Origin: Paenarthrobacter sp. JL.01a
Lineage (GTDB): Bacteria; Actinomycetota; Actinomycetes; Actinomycetales; Micrococcaceae
Direction of reading: 5' to 3'
DNA length: 64,000 bases
NCBI RefSeq assembly: GCF_025452095.1
Contig: NZ_CP104877.1
Location: forward strand, 1,364,001 to 1,428,000
This document shows, piece after piece, positions 7,570-16,490 of the stretch (positions are counted from its first letter, which is position 1; every line of letters begins with the position of its first letter). Under the pieces are notes generated by a model, which worked only from the letters and a program-made list of their open reading frames with translations, was not told the DNA's origin and searched no databases. The translations under genes and the position numbers were made by a program.

Positions 7570-9402
7570 CTACTTCGCGTAGAGCTTCTCCACGCTCGGT
7601 CCGAAGTCCGCCACCACTGCCGCGCGCTTGAGCTTCAGGGACGGTGTGAGGTGTCCGGACTCGACGCTTAGCTCAGCCGTGATGAAGGCGAACTTTTTGA
7701 TGGACTCAGCCTCCGATACGAGCTTGTTCGCTTCGTCCACAGCAGACTGCACGGCCGCCCTCACACGCTCGTCGTGGGCTGCTTCTTCAAGGCTGAGGGC
7801 ACTGTATTTGTTCTCGGTGCACCAATCCGCGAGGCCTTCGGGGTCCAGGCTGATCAAGGCGGCCACGAAGGGGCGTCCGTCTCCCACCGCCACTGCCTGG
7901 CCCACCAGCGGGTGTTCGCGCAGCTTCTCTTCCAAAGGAGCGGGGGCCACGTTCTTGCCGCCGGCCGTCACGAGGAGATCCTTCTTGCGGCCGGTGATGG
8001 TCAGGAAGCCGTCAGAGTCGAGCTCACCCAGATCTCCGGTACGGAAAAAGCCGTCCATGAAGGCGGCCTCAGTGGCTTCGTCATTGCCGTGGTAACCCTT
8101 GAACACGCCGATGCCTTTGACCAGCACCTCACCATCCTCGGCAACGCGAATGGTGGTACCCGGCAAGGGGATACCCACGGTGCCGATGCGCGACATGCTG
8201 GGCGTGTTGACGGTACAGGGCGCAGTGGTTTCAGTGAGGCCATAGCCCTCCAAAATGGGGACACCGGCGCCGTGGAAGAAGTGGTTGTCCCGCAGGCTCA
8301 GTGGGCTGGCGCCCGAGACGGTGTAGCCTACGTTGCCGCCGAAAATCTCCCTTACCTTGGGATAGAGGAGCTTGTTGAAGGCGCTGCGCTTGGTCCTCAG
8401 CAACCAACCCGGGCCCTGGCCCTTCCCGCGCGAGGCGAGGTCGACCGCCGTCGAATATTCGACGGCGGTTGCGGAGGCCGCCGCGAAAAGGGCACCTTTA
8501 CCGGACATCGCGGCCCTATGGCTGGCGCCTGCATAAACCTTTTCGAAAATCCTCGGGACGGCCAGCAGGAACGTTGGCTTGAAGGATCCGAGGTCTGCCA
8601 TCAGCCCGTTGGCTCCGGCGCTGTGGCCCAGGGTGATGCCGGCAGTGAGGCAAACCACCTGGACTGCCCGGGCCAGGACGTGGGCCAGCGGCAGGAACAT
8701 CAACGTCCTGGCTCCCGGCTGCATCAAAAGCTCCGGCAGGAACGGAATAACGTTGCGGGCCACCAGCACAAAATTTCCGTGCGTGATTTCGCAACCCTTG
8801 GGCTTGCCAGTGGTTCCGGAGGTGTAGACGATGGAGGCGACATCGGCCAGCTTTGCTGCGCTGCGCTGACGCTCCAGTTCTGCATCCATGACACCGATCC
8901 CGACGGCGGACGCGCTGGTGAGGTTGGGAGCGTCGCCGTCGTGCTCCATCCGGATGATGGCAATCGGATCGTCGCCGAGGAGCCTGGACTTATCCACTAC
9001 GGAATGAACCAGTTGGGCTTTTGCGGCGTCCTCCACGAAGACCCGGCGGGCCCCGGAGTCGGCGAGGATCCACTCGATCTGGCTTGCGGACGAGGTCTCG
9101 TAGATCGGCACCGTAACGCCGCCGGCCATCCATATTGCGAAGTCGACCAGTGTCCATTCGAAGCTCGAATGGGACAAGACCGCCACAGGGTCACCCGGGT
9201 TGAGTCCACCGGCGATGAGGCCCTTGGCCAACGCGGTGACGTCGGCAAGGAACCGTGCAGCTGAAACGTTGAGCCAGCCATTGGCTGTGTTGTGTGCGTA
9301 CAGGATGCCGAACGGATCCTTGGCGCACCGCTCCAGAAGGAGATCCGTCACATTGCTGTCCTCGTCGGCCTCGACCAGGAGCTCCGTGCTTGCTTCCCTC
9401 AC
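7570..9402 (-). CDS. Long-chain fatty acid--CoA ligase (AMP-forming)
   Basis: A 610-residue ANL-superfamily enzyme that activates a fatty acid to acyl-AMP and then acyl-CoA. The P-loop-like motif YTSGTTGKPKGCEITHGN is at about 193-210, the FLPLAH motif at about 235, EGYGLTETTAP at about 395-405, and RTGDLGELDSDGFLTITGRKKD with the hinge at about 450-470. The arrangement matches the FadD15 / FAA1 type that occurs widely in actinobacteria. The GTG start has CGAGG/AGGAAAG upstream. It begins 10 nt after the protein mannosyltransferase stop and leads into the small membrane protein, so the three are probably cotranscribed. The substrate chain length cannot be read from sequence. Confidence 0.9.
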   Translation of the reverse strand: MREASTELLVEADEDSNVTDLLLERCAKDPFGILYAHNTANGWLNVSAARFLADVTALAKGLIAGGLNPGDPVAVLSHSSFEWTLVDFAIWMAGGVTVPIYETSSASQIEWILADSGARRVFVEDAAKAQLVHSVVDKSRLLGDDPIAIIRMEHDGDAPNLTSASAVGIGVMDAELERQRSAAKLADVASIVYTSGTTGKPKGCEITHGNFVLVARNVIPFLPELLMQPGARTLMFLPLAHVLARAVQVVCLTAGITLGHSAGANGLMADLGSFKPTFLLAVPRIFEKVYAGASHRAAMSGKGALFAAASATAVEYSTAVDLASRGKGQGPGWLLRTKRSAFNKLLYPKVREIFGGNVGYTVSGASPLSLRDNHFFHGAGVPILEGYGLTETTAPCTVNTPSMSRIGTVGIPLPGTTIRVAEDGEVLVKGIGVFKGYHGNDEATEAAFMDGFFRTGDLGELDSDGFLTITGRKKDLLVTAGGKNVAPAPLEEKLREHPLVGQAVAVGDGRPFVAALISLDPEGLADWCTENKYSALSLEEAAHDERVRAAVQSAVDEANKLVSEAESIKKFAFITAELSVESGHLTPSLKLKRAAVVADFGPSVEKLYAK

Positions 9403-9412
9403 TGCTTTCCTC

Positions 9413-11218
9413 CTAGATCCACGATGGCATCCACATTCTCATACGCCATTCCTGGTAGCTGATGACCTCCGCTGTCAGCACGGGGTAGAAGAACGCCGTA
9501 GCGAGGACAGCCAGGACCACGACACCGGCCACCACATACAGTCCGGAGCGTCTGCGCCACGGCGGATCGGTGCTGCGTCCGAGCACCAAGCCCAGAACGT
9601 AGGTCAGGGCAAGCACCAGGAACGGTTCGAACGAGACCGCATAGAAGATGAACATGGTGCGTTCGGGGTACATGAACCACGGCAGATATCCGGCGGCGAC
9701 CCCTGCGAGGATTGCTCCCGCGCGCCAATCGCGGCGTCCCGCCCACCAGAACAGCAGAATGACCAGGGCGATGGTTCCGCCCCACCAGACCACGGGATTT
9801 CCCACCGGGAGGATCGCCGAGGAACATGTCTCCACGAGGCAGCCCGCGGTTCCTTGCTTGGGCGACTGGTAATAGAACGACGTGGGGCGGCCCATGACCA
9901 GCCAGGTCCATGGACTGGATTGGTAGGGATGCTCCGCGCTGAGCCCCTGGTGGAACTTGTACGCCTCCAGGTGATAGTGGGCCAGGGATCGCACTGAATC
10001 GGGCAACCAGTCCCATCCGGGCGCCGGGTTGGTGACGGCCCACTGACGGTAATAGGCGTCCTTCGAAAGGAACCAGCCTGTCCAGGTTGCGGTATAGGTG
10101 ACCACAGCGACCGGAATAAGAGTGAAGAAAGCCGGGATGCCGTCTTTGATGACACCGGCACTGAACCAGTTCTTGATGCCTGCGATCCTGCGGGCGTTCA
10201 GATCCCACAGAACGGTCATGATGCCAAATGCCGCGACGAAGAACAACGCCGACCATTTAGTGCCCACGGCGAGCCCGAGGCAGATACCGGCCACAAGGCG
10301 CCACCACCGCATTCCCAACCAGGGACCGGCCACCAGTTGGCTTCCCAGCGGGCGGCCGCCGGGCGAAGCAGCCGCTTGCGCGGCGAGCCGGGAAGCCAGG
10401 CGACGGCGGCCGTCGTCGCGGTCCATCAGAAGGGCGCCAAAAGCGGCGAAGAGCCAGAATGCGAGGAAGATATCAAGCAGCGAGGTGCGTGAAAGGACCA
10501 GATGGTGCCCGTCAACGGCGAGCAGCAGACCCGCAACGGCCCCAAGAGTGTGGGAGCGGAACAGCTTCAGTGCAATGAGCGAAACCAGGAAGACCGTGAG
10601 CGTGCCGGTGAGGGCTGCTCCAAACCGCCAGCCGAAAGGGTTGTCGGCGCCGAAAAGCCACATACCGAAGGCGATCATCCACTTCCCGACCGGGGGGTGG
10701 ACAACGTACTCGGGGGTGTTCAGCAGGATGTCGGGGTTGCCGGCGTTGAAGGAGTCGTTGGCATTGGCCGGCCAGCTACGCTCATAGCCGCTTACCAGAT
10801 AGGAGTATGCATCCTTGACGTAGTACGTTTCGTCGAAAACCAGGCTGTGCGGGACGTCAAGCCGGAAAAACCGGAGGATGCCAGCAAGGACCGCGCTGAT
10901 CGTGGGAATCAGCCAGAACCACAGCCTCAACGATGCCGGGTAATCGCGCCAGCTCTGGATACCGCCGAGGAGGCGCTGCTTCAACGCTTCGACGCTGAAT
11001 GCCTCAGAAGGCCGTTCAATCCAACCGTGCCCTTCGAGTCCGCGACCAGCTGCGGACTTCCTCGGGCTGTGGTGTAGTATTCCGGGAGGCTGCCAAGCAA
11101 TCAGTTTCCTTACCGGCTTTAAGTCGGTGTTCCTCGATGGGCGTTGGCTCGCATCGTCTGGCAGGTCCGACGATGCAGAGCCACCGGAAGCGGTTTCAGA
11201 AACGGGTGACTGGTTCAC
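9413..11218 (-). CDS. pmt: Polyprenol-phosphate-mannose--protein mannosyltransferase (GT39)
   Basis: A polytopic membrane enzyme of 601 residues that adds mannose from a polyprenyl-phosphate donor to Ser/Thr of exported proteins. The GT39 catalytic Asp-Glu pair sits in the first extracytoplasmic loop (SLVFDETYYVKDAYSY, residues 129-130), followed by EYVVHPPVGKWMIAFG and SRTSLLDIFLAFWL. About ten membrane helices follow, and the C-terminus has the YRTWMPSW-like ending (YQEWRMRMWMPSWI). The first 90 residues are soluble and poorly conserved, so the real start may be downstream of the GTG chosen here. In M. tuberculosis the homologue Rv1002c is also divergent from rsmI, which supports orthology. 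Confidence 0.9.
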   Translation of the reverse strand: MNQSPVSETASGGSASSDLPDDASQRPSRNTDLKPVRKLIAWQPPGILHHSPRKSAAGRGLEGHGWIERPSEAFSVEALKQRLLGGIQSWRDYPASLRLWFWLIPTISAVLAGILRFFRLDVPHSLVFDETYYVKDAYSYLVSGYERSWPANANDSFNAGNPDILLNTPEYVVHPPVGKWMIAFGMWLFGADNPFGWRFGAALTGTLTVFLVSLIALKLFRSHTLGAVAGLLLAVDGHHLVLSRTSLLDIFLAFWLFAAFGALLMDRDDGRRRLASRLAAQAAASPGGRPLGSQLVAGPWLGMRWWRLVAGICLGLAVGTKWSALFFVAAFGIMTVLWDLNARRIAGIKNWFSAGVIKDGIPAFFTLIPVAVVTYTATWTGWFLSKDAYYRQWAVTNPAPGWDWLPDSVRSLAHYHLEAYKFHQGLSAEHPYQSSPWTWLVMGRPTSFYYQSPKQGTAGCLVETCSSAILPVGNPVVWWGGTIALVILLFWWAGRRDWRAGAILAGVAAGYLPWFMYPERTMFIFYAVSFEPFLVLALTYVLGLVLGRSTDPPWRRRSGLYVVAGVVVLAVLATAFFYPVLTAEVISYQEWRMRMWMPSWI

Positions 11219-11294
11219 CCGCCCATGCTACCTGTCGATTCTTGGCGCCAAGCTGAACTGCCGTTCCGCCCGGCGTGGGCAGTAGGCTTGGCAG

Positions 11295-12221
11295 GTGGAC
11301 GAAGAGCGAAGCACCCCCGTTGAAACCCCGTTGGACGATGAATCCCTTGAGCCGGGGGAGCATGCGGTTCCCGGCGGAACAACCCCGGGAGTTGGCCGGA
11401 TCGTGCTGGCTGCGACGCCCATAGGCAACGTCGGTGACGCGTCCACCAGGCTGATCGAGCTGCTGGGAACCTCGGACATCATCGCGGCGGAGGATACCCG
11501 CCGCCTGCACCGCCTGGTTCAGGCCCTTGGGGTGGAGGTTTCCGGTCGGGTCATCAGCTACCACGAACACAATGAAGCCACCAAGACCGCTGAGCTGCTG
11601 GAGCACGTGCGCGCCGGAAAGACCATTCTCATGGTCAGCGACGCCGGCATGCCGGCCGTCTCGGACCCGGGTTTTCGTCTGGTGGAGGGGGCTGTGGAAG
11701 CCGGTTTGACCGTCACCGCGGTCCCCGGGCCGTCCGCTGTCCTGACCGCGCTTGCCCTCTCGGGCCTGCCGACCGACCGTTTCTGCTTTGAAGGCTTCCT
11801 GCCGCGGAAGTCCGGAGACCGGAATTCCCGCCTGGCCGCTCTGGCAGATGAACGCCGCACCATGGTCTTCTTCGAAGCTCCACACAGGCTTGAAGTCATG
11901 CTGCGTGCACTGCACGAGCGCTTCGGCCCCGACCGCCGCGTGGCCGTATGCCGGGAGCTCACCAAGACCTACGAGGAAGTCATCCGCGGCACGCTGCGTG
12001 AGCTTCTGGAGTGGGCAGAAAACAATGAGGTCCGTGGTGAGATCGCCGTGGTGGTGGCTGGTGCGCCTGAACAGGAGCCCGGCAAACCCGAGGACCACGT
12101 TGGGGCCGTGAATGAACTGGTGGCGCAGGGCATCCGCCTGAAGGAAGCTGTGGCAGCCGTGGCCGAGGACGCGCGGGTGAGCAAGCGGGAGCTGTACTCA
12201 GCGGTGCTCGCAGCCCGCTGA
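11295..12221 (+). CDS. rsmI: 16S rRNA (cytidine-1402-2'-O)-methyltransferase RsmI
   Basis: A SAM-dependent tetrapyrrole-methylase-fold enzyme that 2'-O-methylates C1402 in the 30S decoding centre. Diagnostic segments are GRIVLAATPIGN (about 34-45), AAEDTRRL, SYHEHNE, MVSDAGMPAVSDPGFRLV, VPGPSAVLTALALSGLPTDRFCFEGFLPRK and FFEAPHRL. Length is 308 residues including a disordered 33-residue N-terminal extension; the GTG start follows GGCTTGGCAG. It is divergent from pmt with 76 bp between them, a linkage also seen in mycobacteria. Confidence 0.95.
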   Translation: MDEERSTPVETPLDDESLEPGEHAVPGGTTPGVGRIVLAATPIGNVGDASTRLIELLGTSDIIAAEDTRRLHRLVQALGVEVSGRVISYHEHNEATKTAELLEHVRAGKTILMVSDAGMPAVSDPGFRLVEGAVEAGLTVTAVPGPSAVLTALALSGLPTDRFCFEGFLPRKSGDRNSRLAALADERRTMVFFEAPHRLEVMLRALHERFGPDRRVAVCRELTKTYEEVIRGTLRELLEWAENNEVRGEIAVVVAGAPEQEPGKPEDHVGAVNELVAQGIRLKEAVAAVAEDARVSKRELYSAVLAAR

Positions 12222-12380
12222 CAAAGCTGTGCAGCTGCACAAAATGGCATCCGTATGGCAGTGCGTGAAGGCGTAGACACTCCTTCCGGCGGGGCAGTAC
12301 CGTGGCAGTAATTCAAGCCACTTCCGGCAAGGAACCCCCGTGGTGCATATCTCCAAAGCACCCAAGACGAAGGAGTCGCC

Positions 12381-13862
12381 ATGACTGTCACGGTTGAACG
12401 CGAAAGCGAACTGCTGGCTTCCGTTCCCACCGGCCTGCTGATCAACGGTCAGTGGCGCCCGGCTGGTTCGGGTAAAACCTTTGATGTTGAGGACCCCGCC
12501 ACGGGCAAGGTCCTGCTCAGCATCTCCGACGCCGGTGCGGAGGACGGTGCCGCCGCCCTCGACGCCGCCGCTGCTGCACAGGCCGACTGGGCCCGTACGG
12601 CCCCGCGCGAACGCGGTGAAATCCTGCGCCGCGCCTTCGAGCTCGTCACTGAACGTGCCGAGGACTTCGCGCTTCTCATGACCCTGGAGATGGGCAAGCC
12701 GCTGGCCGAAGCCCGCGGCGAAGTGACCTACGGTGCTGAGTTCCTTCGCTGGTTCTCCGAAGAAGCTGTGCGCGTGTCCGGCCGCTACTCCGCAGCCCCT
12801 GACGGCAAGAACCGCCTGCTCGTTCAGAAGAAGCCGGTTGGCCCTTGCCTGCTGATCACCCCCTGGAACTTCCCGCTGGCCATGGCAACCCGCAAGGTTG
12901 CTCCGGCTGTCGCCGCCGGTTGCACCATGGTCCTCAAGCCTGCCAACCTCACCCCGCTGACCAGCCTGCTCTTCGCACAGGTCATGCAGGAAGCCGGTCT
13001 TCCCGCCGGTGTCCTGAACGTTATCCAGACCTCGACGGCCGGCGCTGTTACGGGCCCGTTGATCAAGGACGACCGCCTCCGCAAGATCTCCTTCACCGGC
13101 TCCACCCCGGTGGGCCAGGCCCTCATCCGTGAAGCTGCGGACAAGGTCCTGCGTACATCCATGGAACTGGGCGGCAACGCACCGTTCGTTGTTTTCGAAG
13201 ACGCCGACCTGGACAAGGCCGTTGAGGGCGCCCTCGCAGCCAAGATGCGCAACATGGGCGAGGCCTGCACGGCTGCCAACCGCTTCATTGTGCACGAGTC
13301 CATTGCAGACGCTTTCGCCGAGAAGTTTGCCGCCAAGATCGGTTCGCTCACCACCGCCCGCGGCACCGAGCCCGAGTCCAAGGTCGGCCCGTTGATCGAC
13401 GGCAAGGCGCGCGACGGCGTTCACGCCCTGGTCAGCGAGGCCGTCGAAGGTGGCGCCGAGGCAGTCACCGGTGGTGCCGCCGTCGACGGTCCCGGTTACT
13501 TCTACAAGCCCACCGTGCTGAAGAACGTTGCCGAGGACGCCCGCATCCTCAAGGAAGAGATCTTTGGACCGGTAGCCCCGATCATCACCTTCTCTTCCGA
13601 AGAGGACGCCGTCCGTCTGGCCAACAACACCGAGTACGGCCTGGTGGCCTACGTGTTCACCAAGGACCTGAACCGCGGCCTTCGCATCAGCGAGAAGCTG
13701 GAGACCGGCATGCTGGGCCTGAACGCGGGTGTCATCTCCAACGCTGCTGCCCCGTTCGGTGGCGTCAAGCAGTCGGGCCTCGGCCGCGAAGGCGGCTCCG
13801 AAGGCATCGAAGAGTACCTCTACACCCAGTACGTAGGTATCGCGGACCCGTACGCCGACTAG
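12381..13862 (+). CDS. gabD: Succinate-semialdehyde dehydrogenase, NAD(P)-dependent
   Basis: A 493-residue aldehyde dehydrogenase that oxidises succinate semialdehyde to succinate (4-aminobutyrate degradation end step). The general base Glu262 lies in MELGGNAPFVVF and the nucleophile Cys296 in GEACTAANRF, both typical of the GabD clade; LLITPWNFPLAM, KPANLTPL and FTGSTPVG form the cofactor site, and the end APFGGVKQSGLGREGGSEGIEEYL is GabD-like. The ATG follows GAAGGAG. It is monocistronic: 159 bp free upstream, bidirectional terminator downstream. No gabT or gabP lies nearby, so substrate use could be wider than GABA. It occupies a place between rsmI and tatD where mycobacteria carry metG. 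Confidence 0.9.
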   Translation: MTVTVERESELLASVPTGLLINGQWRPAGSGKTFDVEDPATGKVLLSISDAGAEDGAAALDAAAAAQADWARTAPRERGEILRRAFELVTERAEDFALLMTLEMGKPLAEARGEVTYGAEFLRWFSEEAVRVSGRYSAAPDGKNRLLVQKKPVGPCLLITPWNFPLAMATRKVAPAVAAGCTMVLKPANLTPLTSLLFAQVMQEAGLPAGVLNVIQTSTAGAVTGPLIKDDRLRKISFTGSTPVGQALIREAADKVLRTSMELGGNAPFVVFEDADLDKAVEGALAAKMRNMGEACTAANRFIVHESIADAFAEKFAAKIGSLTTARGTEPESKVGPLIDGKARDGVHALVSEAVEGGAEAVTGGAAVDGPGYFYKPTVLKNVAEDARILKEEIFGPVAPIITFSSEEDAVRLANNTEYGLVAYVFTKDLNRGLRISEKLETGMLGLNAGVISNAAAPFGGVKQSGLGREGGSEGIEEYLYTQYVGIADPYAD

Positions 13863-13911
13863 GCTGCGCAGGATCCCGTCCGCCGCTCTCGCAACAAGAA
13901 CGGTTGACACC

Positions 13912-13954
13912 AAAGGGCACGGCCCGGAACCACAAGTTCCAGGCCGTGCCCTTT
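13912..13954. terminator. Bidirectional terminator between gabD and the convergent transglutaminase gene
   Basis: Perfect 13-bp arms AAAGGGCACGGCC and GGCCGTGCCCTTT enclose a nested GGAAC/GTTCC stem. The arms begin with A-rich and end with T-rich bases, so the hairpin can work for both convergent transcripts. Confidence 0.75.
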
Positions 13955-13991
13955 GCCGTTGGCGCTGATGGGCGTCGCGGGTACCACGGCC

Positions 13992-16490
13992 TCAGCGACG
14001 CTGGGGAAGGACCCCACGTACAGAGCGCCATCCGCGGACGGCCACCCACCACACGGCTTTGCCCAAGCTGCGCAATGCCCGGAACGGCGCGCCAAGCGAC
14101 CGCCGCCAGCGGCGCATCATCGACGGCGGCAGCCAGTCCGCGCGGAAGCGCACCAACCAGCGGGCATTGTTCCGTAACGACTCACGTACGACGGCGATGC
14201 GGGGCGACGCAGGCGGGGCCGCCACCGTTAGCCGGCCATAGCGCAGCCGTTCGAAGTCCGCGGTAAGGGACGCGACTGCCGTGTGCGCGGCGTCGTCGAG
14301 TCCTCCCGACTCTCCCAGGGCCGCACTGGAACGGAGCCTCGCGGAGAAGTGCCGTGGTGTCTCGCTGGGCGTCGAGGATATGCCGTAGTCGGTGGCAAGG
14401 TCCTGCAGCTCGGCCCACGCCAAGTCCGGTCCGGGGTCCTTGTACCCTGGCGGCAGTTCACCTGTGTAATCCCGGGGTTTGCTGTTCAGCCGCCGACGCC
14501 TGAGAACGGTCCTGCTGAGCCTGGGGGAGCCCAGGAAGCCGAGCAGGAGCACCACACCGGCCGTGACGGCACCGATCACAGGGAGTGGGTTGACGTTGCG
14601 CGGGCCGGCTGCCGGCGCCCCAGCCTCGGGGACGGGGAGCGGGGCCGTAGCCACCGGGGCGGGGGTGGTCAGGGGTTCCTTCTCGTCGGTATTGGTGCTG
14701 AGGTTGCCGGGGACGGAGCTTTCCGCGGCGTATTCAGGGACAACGCCACGGGACGGGGTAGGTTCAAACGGGACCCAGCCGAGGCCTTCGAAATAGAGTT
14801 CCGGCCAGGCGTGTGCGTCCCGGGCGTCAACCTCGTACTCGGGGAACGAGCCCTGCCCCACCAAAGCAACAGATTCACCGGTCAAGCGTCCGGGCGCGTA
14901 GCCAACTGCGATGCGGCTTGGAATGCCTTCTGCCCGTGCCATGACCGCCATGGCTGAGGAGAAGTGGACGCAATAGCCGCTCTTGACCGCCAGGAAATCG
15001 GCCAGGACAGAGAGGCCGTTTCCGTCGTAGCCATTTTGTACTGGGGCCTGCAAGGAATAGGTGAACGCGCCCGACCGCAGGTACTTCTGTATGGCCAGCG
15101 CTTTGGCGTAATTGTTGTTTCCTGCCGGCGTCGTGACCGAATCCGCTGTTTGCCGCACGATGTCGGGCAGGTTGGCGGGGATCCTGAGGAAGTCCTCGGA
15201 GATGGACCGCGGCGGCGACGTGGCTTGGGACAGGGCTGCCGCGGTGACCTTCGGCGCGGCGGAGAAGACCACGTAGCGTTGGGCGCGCGTTGTGGTCTCG
15301 GTGCTCATGATGCTCAGCGTGTTCGGATCCCAGGTCCACCGTCCGTTGAGGCCGTTAACCGAGGCCGGGGCGAAGGGGGCGGGGAGGTAGGGACTGGTGA
15401 ACAGGCCGGCATTGACCGACGTCACGGCGTTGACCACCTGGCCCTGGACCGCGTAACCGGTCTCAATCCTGTCCGCCCCGGGACGGCGCTCGGCCATACG
15501 GTCATTGGGTGCCCAGGTTTCGCCGTCGAAGTTGTCGATCGTGACGGACCTCAGATACAGAGGCGTCGTGGCGCTTGTTGCGTAGGTGATCCGGCCGGAT
15601 CCTGTCGGGCTTCGAAGGCTGTTGCCCAAGGTGATCATCGGGTTGAGCCCGTTGGCGGTGCCCCAGGGACTCAGCCGCGAACCCTGGGGGAAGGTGCCCG
15701 TTTCGAATCCGGGGATGGCAAGGGGCACCACCATCGTCAGGGCAAGCGCCAGCCCACCGGTGACCAACGAGCGCCTGAATTGTCCGGGGCCCCGGCCCGT
15801 TCCCGACTGCAGGCGGGCATCAGGGGCGAACCAGTGGCTGCATCCGAGAATCAGCAGATAGCCCACCGCTGCGCCGAGGAACCCGGCAATCCCCACGCTT
15901 TGGGGTTTGATGGTTGCCGGAACCACCATGATGGCCAGGATCCCGATGCCGCTGGCGGCTGGCATCGAAAGAGGCACCGCCAACGCGTCGATGAGGATGA
16001 CCAGCAGTCCAAGGCAGGCGCACATGACGAAAACGATCCCGGCGTTTGGCGCGACCGGCGCACTCTCGGAGACTACGGTCTCCGCGGCCCGCTTGATATG
16101 GCGCCCGACGGCGGTGAAAGTTGCCGGCGTGGGGATGAAACCGGCCAGGCTCTCCTGGCGGCAGAACGTGAAGCTGAGAATGGCCGCCAACGATACAAAG
16201 GACCCGAGAGTGGCCAGCAACGGCTGCGCGCGGAGGGACCGGAGGGCCGCCAGGGTCACGGAGACCACCACCACCGTGGTGATCAACGGCATGAACCAGG
16301 CCCAGCCCCTGAAGACGCCATTGAGCGACAGAGAGGCACCCAGGACTGCCATGGCGATGGAACCGGCCATGATCCAGGGGTAGGCACCGGGGCCGGCGCG
16401 GCGCGGCCGGGGTGCGGCAGCTCGGTCACGGCCAGGCATTCCGCCGGCAGGACTGGACGGCGGGCTGCCGCGGTGGGATGTTGTTGTCAT
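13992..16490 (-). CDS. TgpA-like membrane transglutaminase (DUF3488 / transglutaminase core / DUF4129)
   Basis: A 832-residue membrane protein. Six membrane helices fill the first 230 residues (DUF3488). The extracytoplasmic transglutaminase core contains SGYCVHFSSAMAVMARAEGIPSR with the catalytic Cys, and VDARDAHAWPELYFEGLGWVPFEPTPS with the His. A single membrane helix (VIGAVTAGVVLLLGFLG) follows, and a DUF4129-like cytosolic tail with TPRHFSARL. Such proteins are thought to process cell-surface proteins. It overlaps the DUF58 gene by ATGA and follows moxR and DUF58, the standard actinobacterial module, and is the last gene of that operon. Confidence 0.9.
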   Translation of the reverse strand: MTTTSHRGSPPSSPAGGMPGRDRAAAPRPRRAGPGAYPWIMAGSIAMAVLGASLSLNGVFRGWAWFMPLITTVVVVSVTLAALRSLRAQPLLATLGSFVSLAAILSFTFCRQESLAGFIPTPATFTAVGRHIKRAAETVVSESAPVAPNAGIVFVMCACLGLLVILIDALAVPLSMPAASGIGILAIMVVPATIKPQSVGIAGFLGAAVGYLLILGCSHWFAPDARLQSGTGRGPGQFRRSLVTGGLALALTMVVPLAIPGFETGTFPQGSRLSPWGTANGLNPMITLGNSLRSPTGSGRITYATSATTPLYLRSVTIDNFDGETWAPNDRMAERRPGADRIETGYAVQGQVVNAVTSVNAGLFTSPYLPAPFAPASVNGLNGRWTWDPNTLSIMSTETTTRAQRYVVFSAAPKVTAAALSQATSPPRSISEDFLRIPANLPDIVRQTADSVTTPAGNNNYAKALAIQKYLRSGAFTYSLQAPVQNGYDGNGLSVLADFLAVKSGYCVHFSSAMAVMARAEGIPSRIAVGYAPGRLTGESVALVGQGSFPEYEVDARDAHAWPELYFEGLGWVPFEPTPSRGVVPEYAAESSVPGNLSTNTDEKEPLTTPAPVATAPLPVPEAGAPAAGPRNVNPLPVIGAVTAGVVLLLGFLGSPRLSRTVLRRRRLNSKPRDYTGELPPGYKDPGPDLAWAELQDLATDYGISSTPSETPRHFSARLRSSAALGESGGLDDAAHTAVASLTADFERLRYGRLTVAAPPASPRIAVVRESLRNNARWLVRFRADWLPPSMMRRWRRSLGAPFRALRSLGKAVWWVAVRGWRSVRGVLPQRR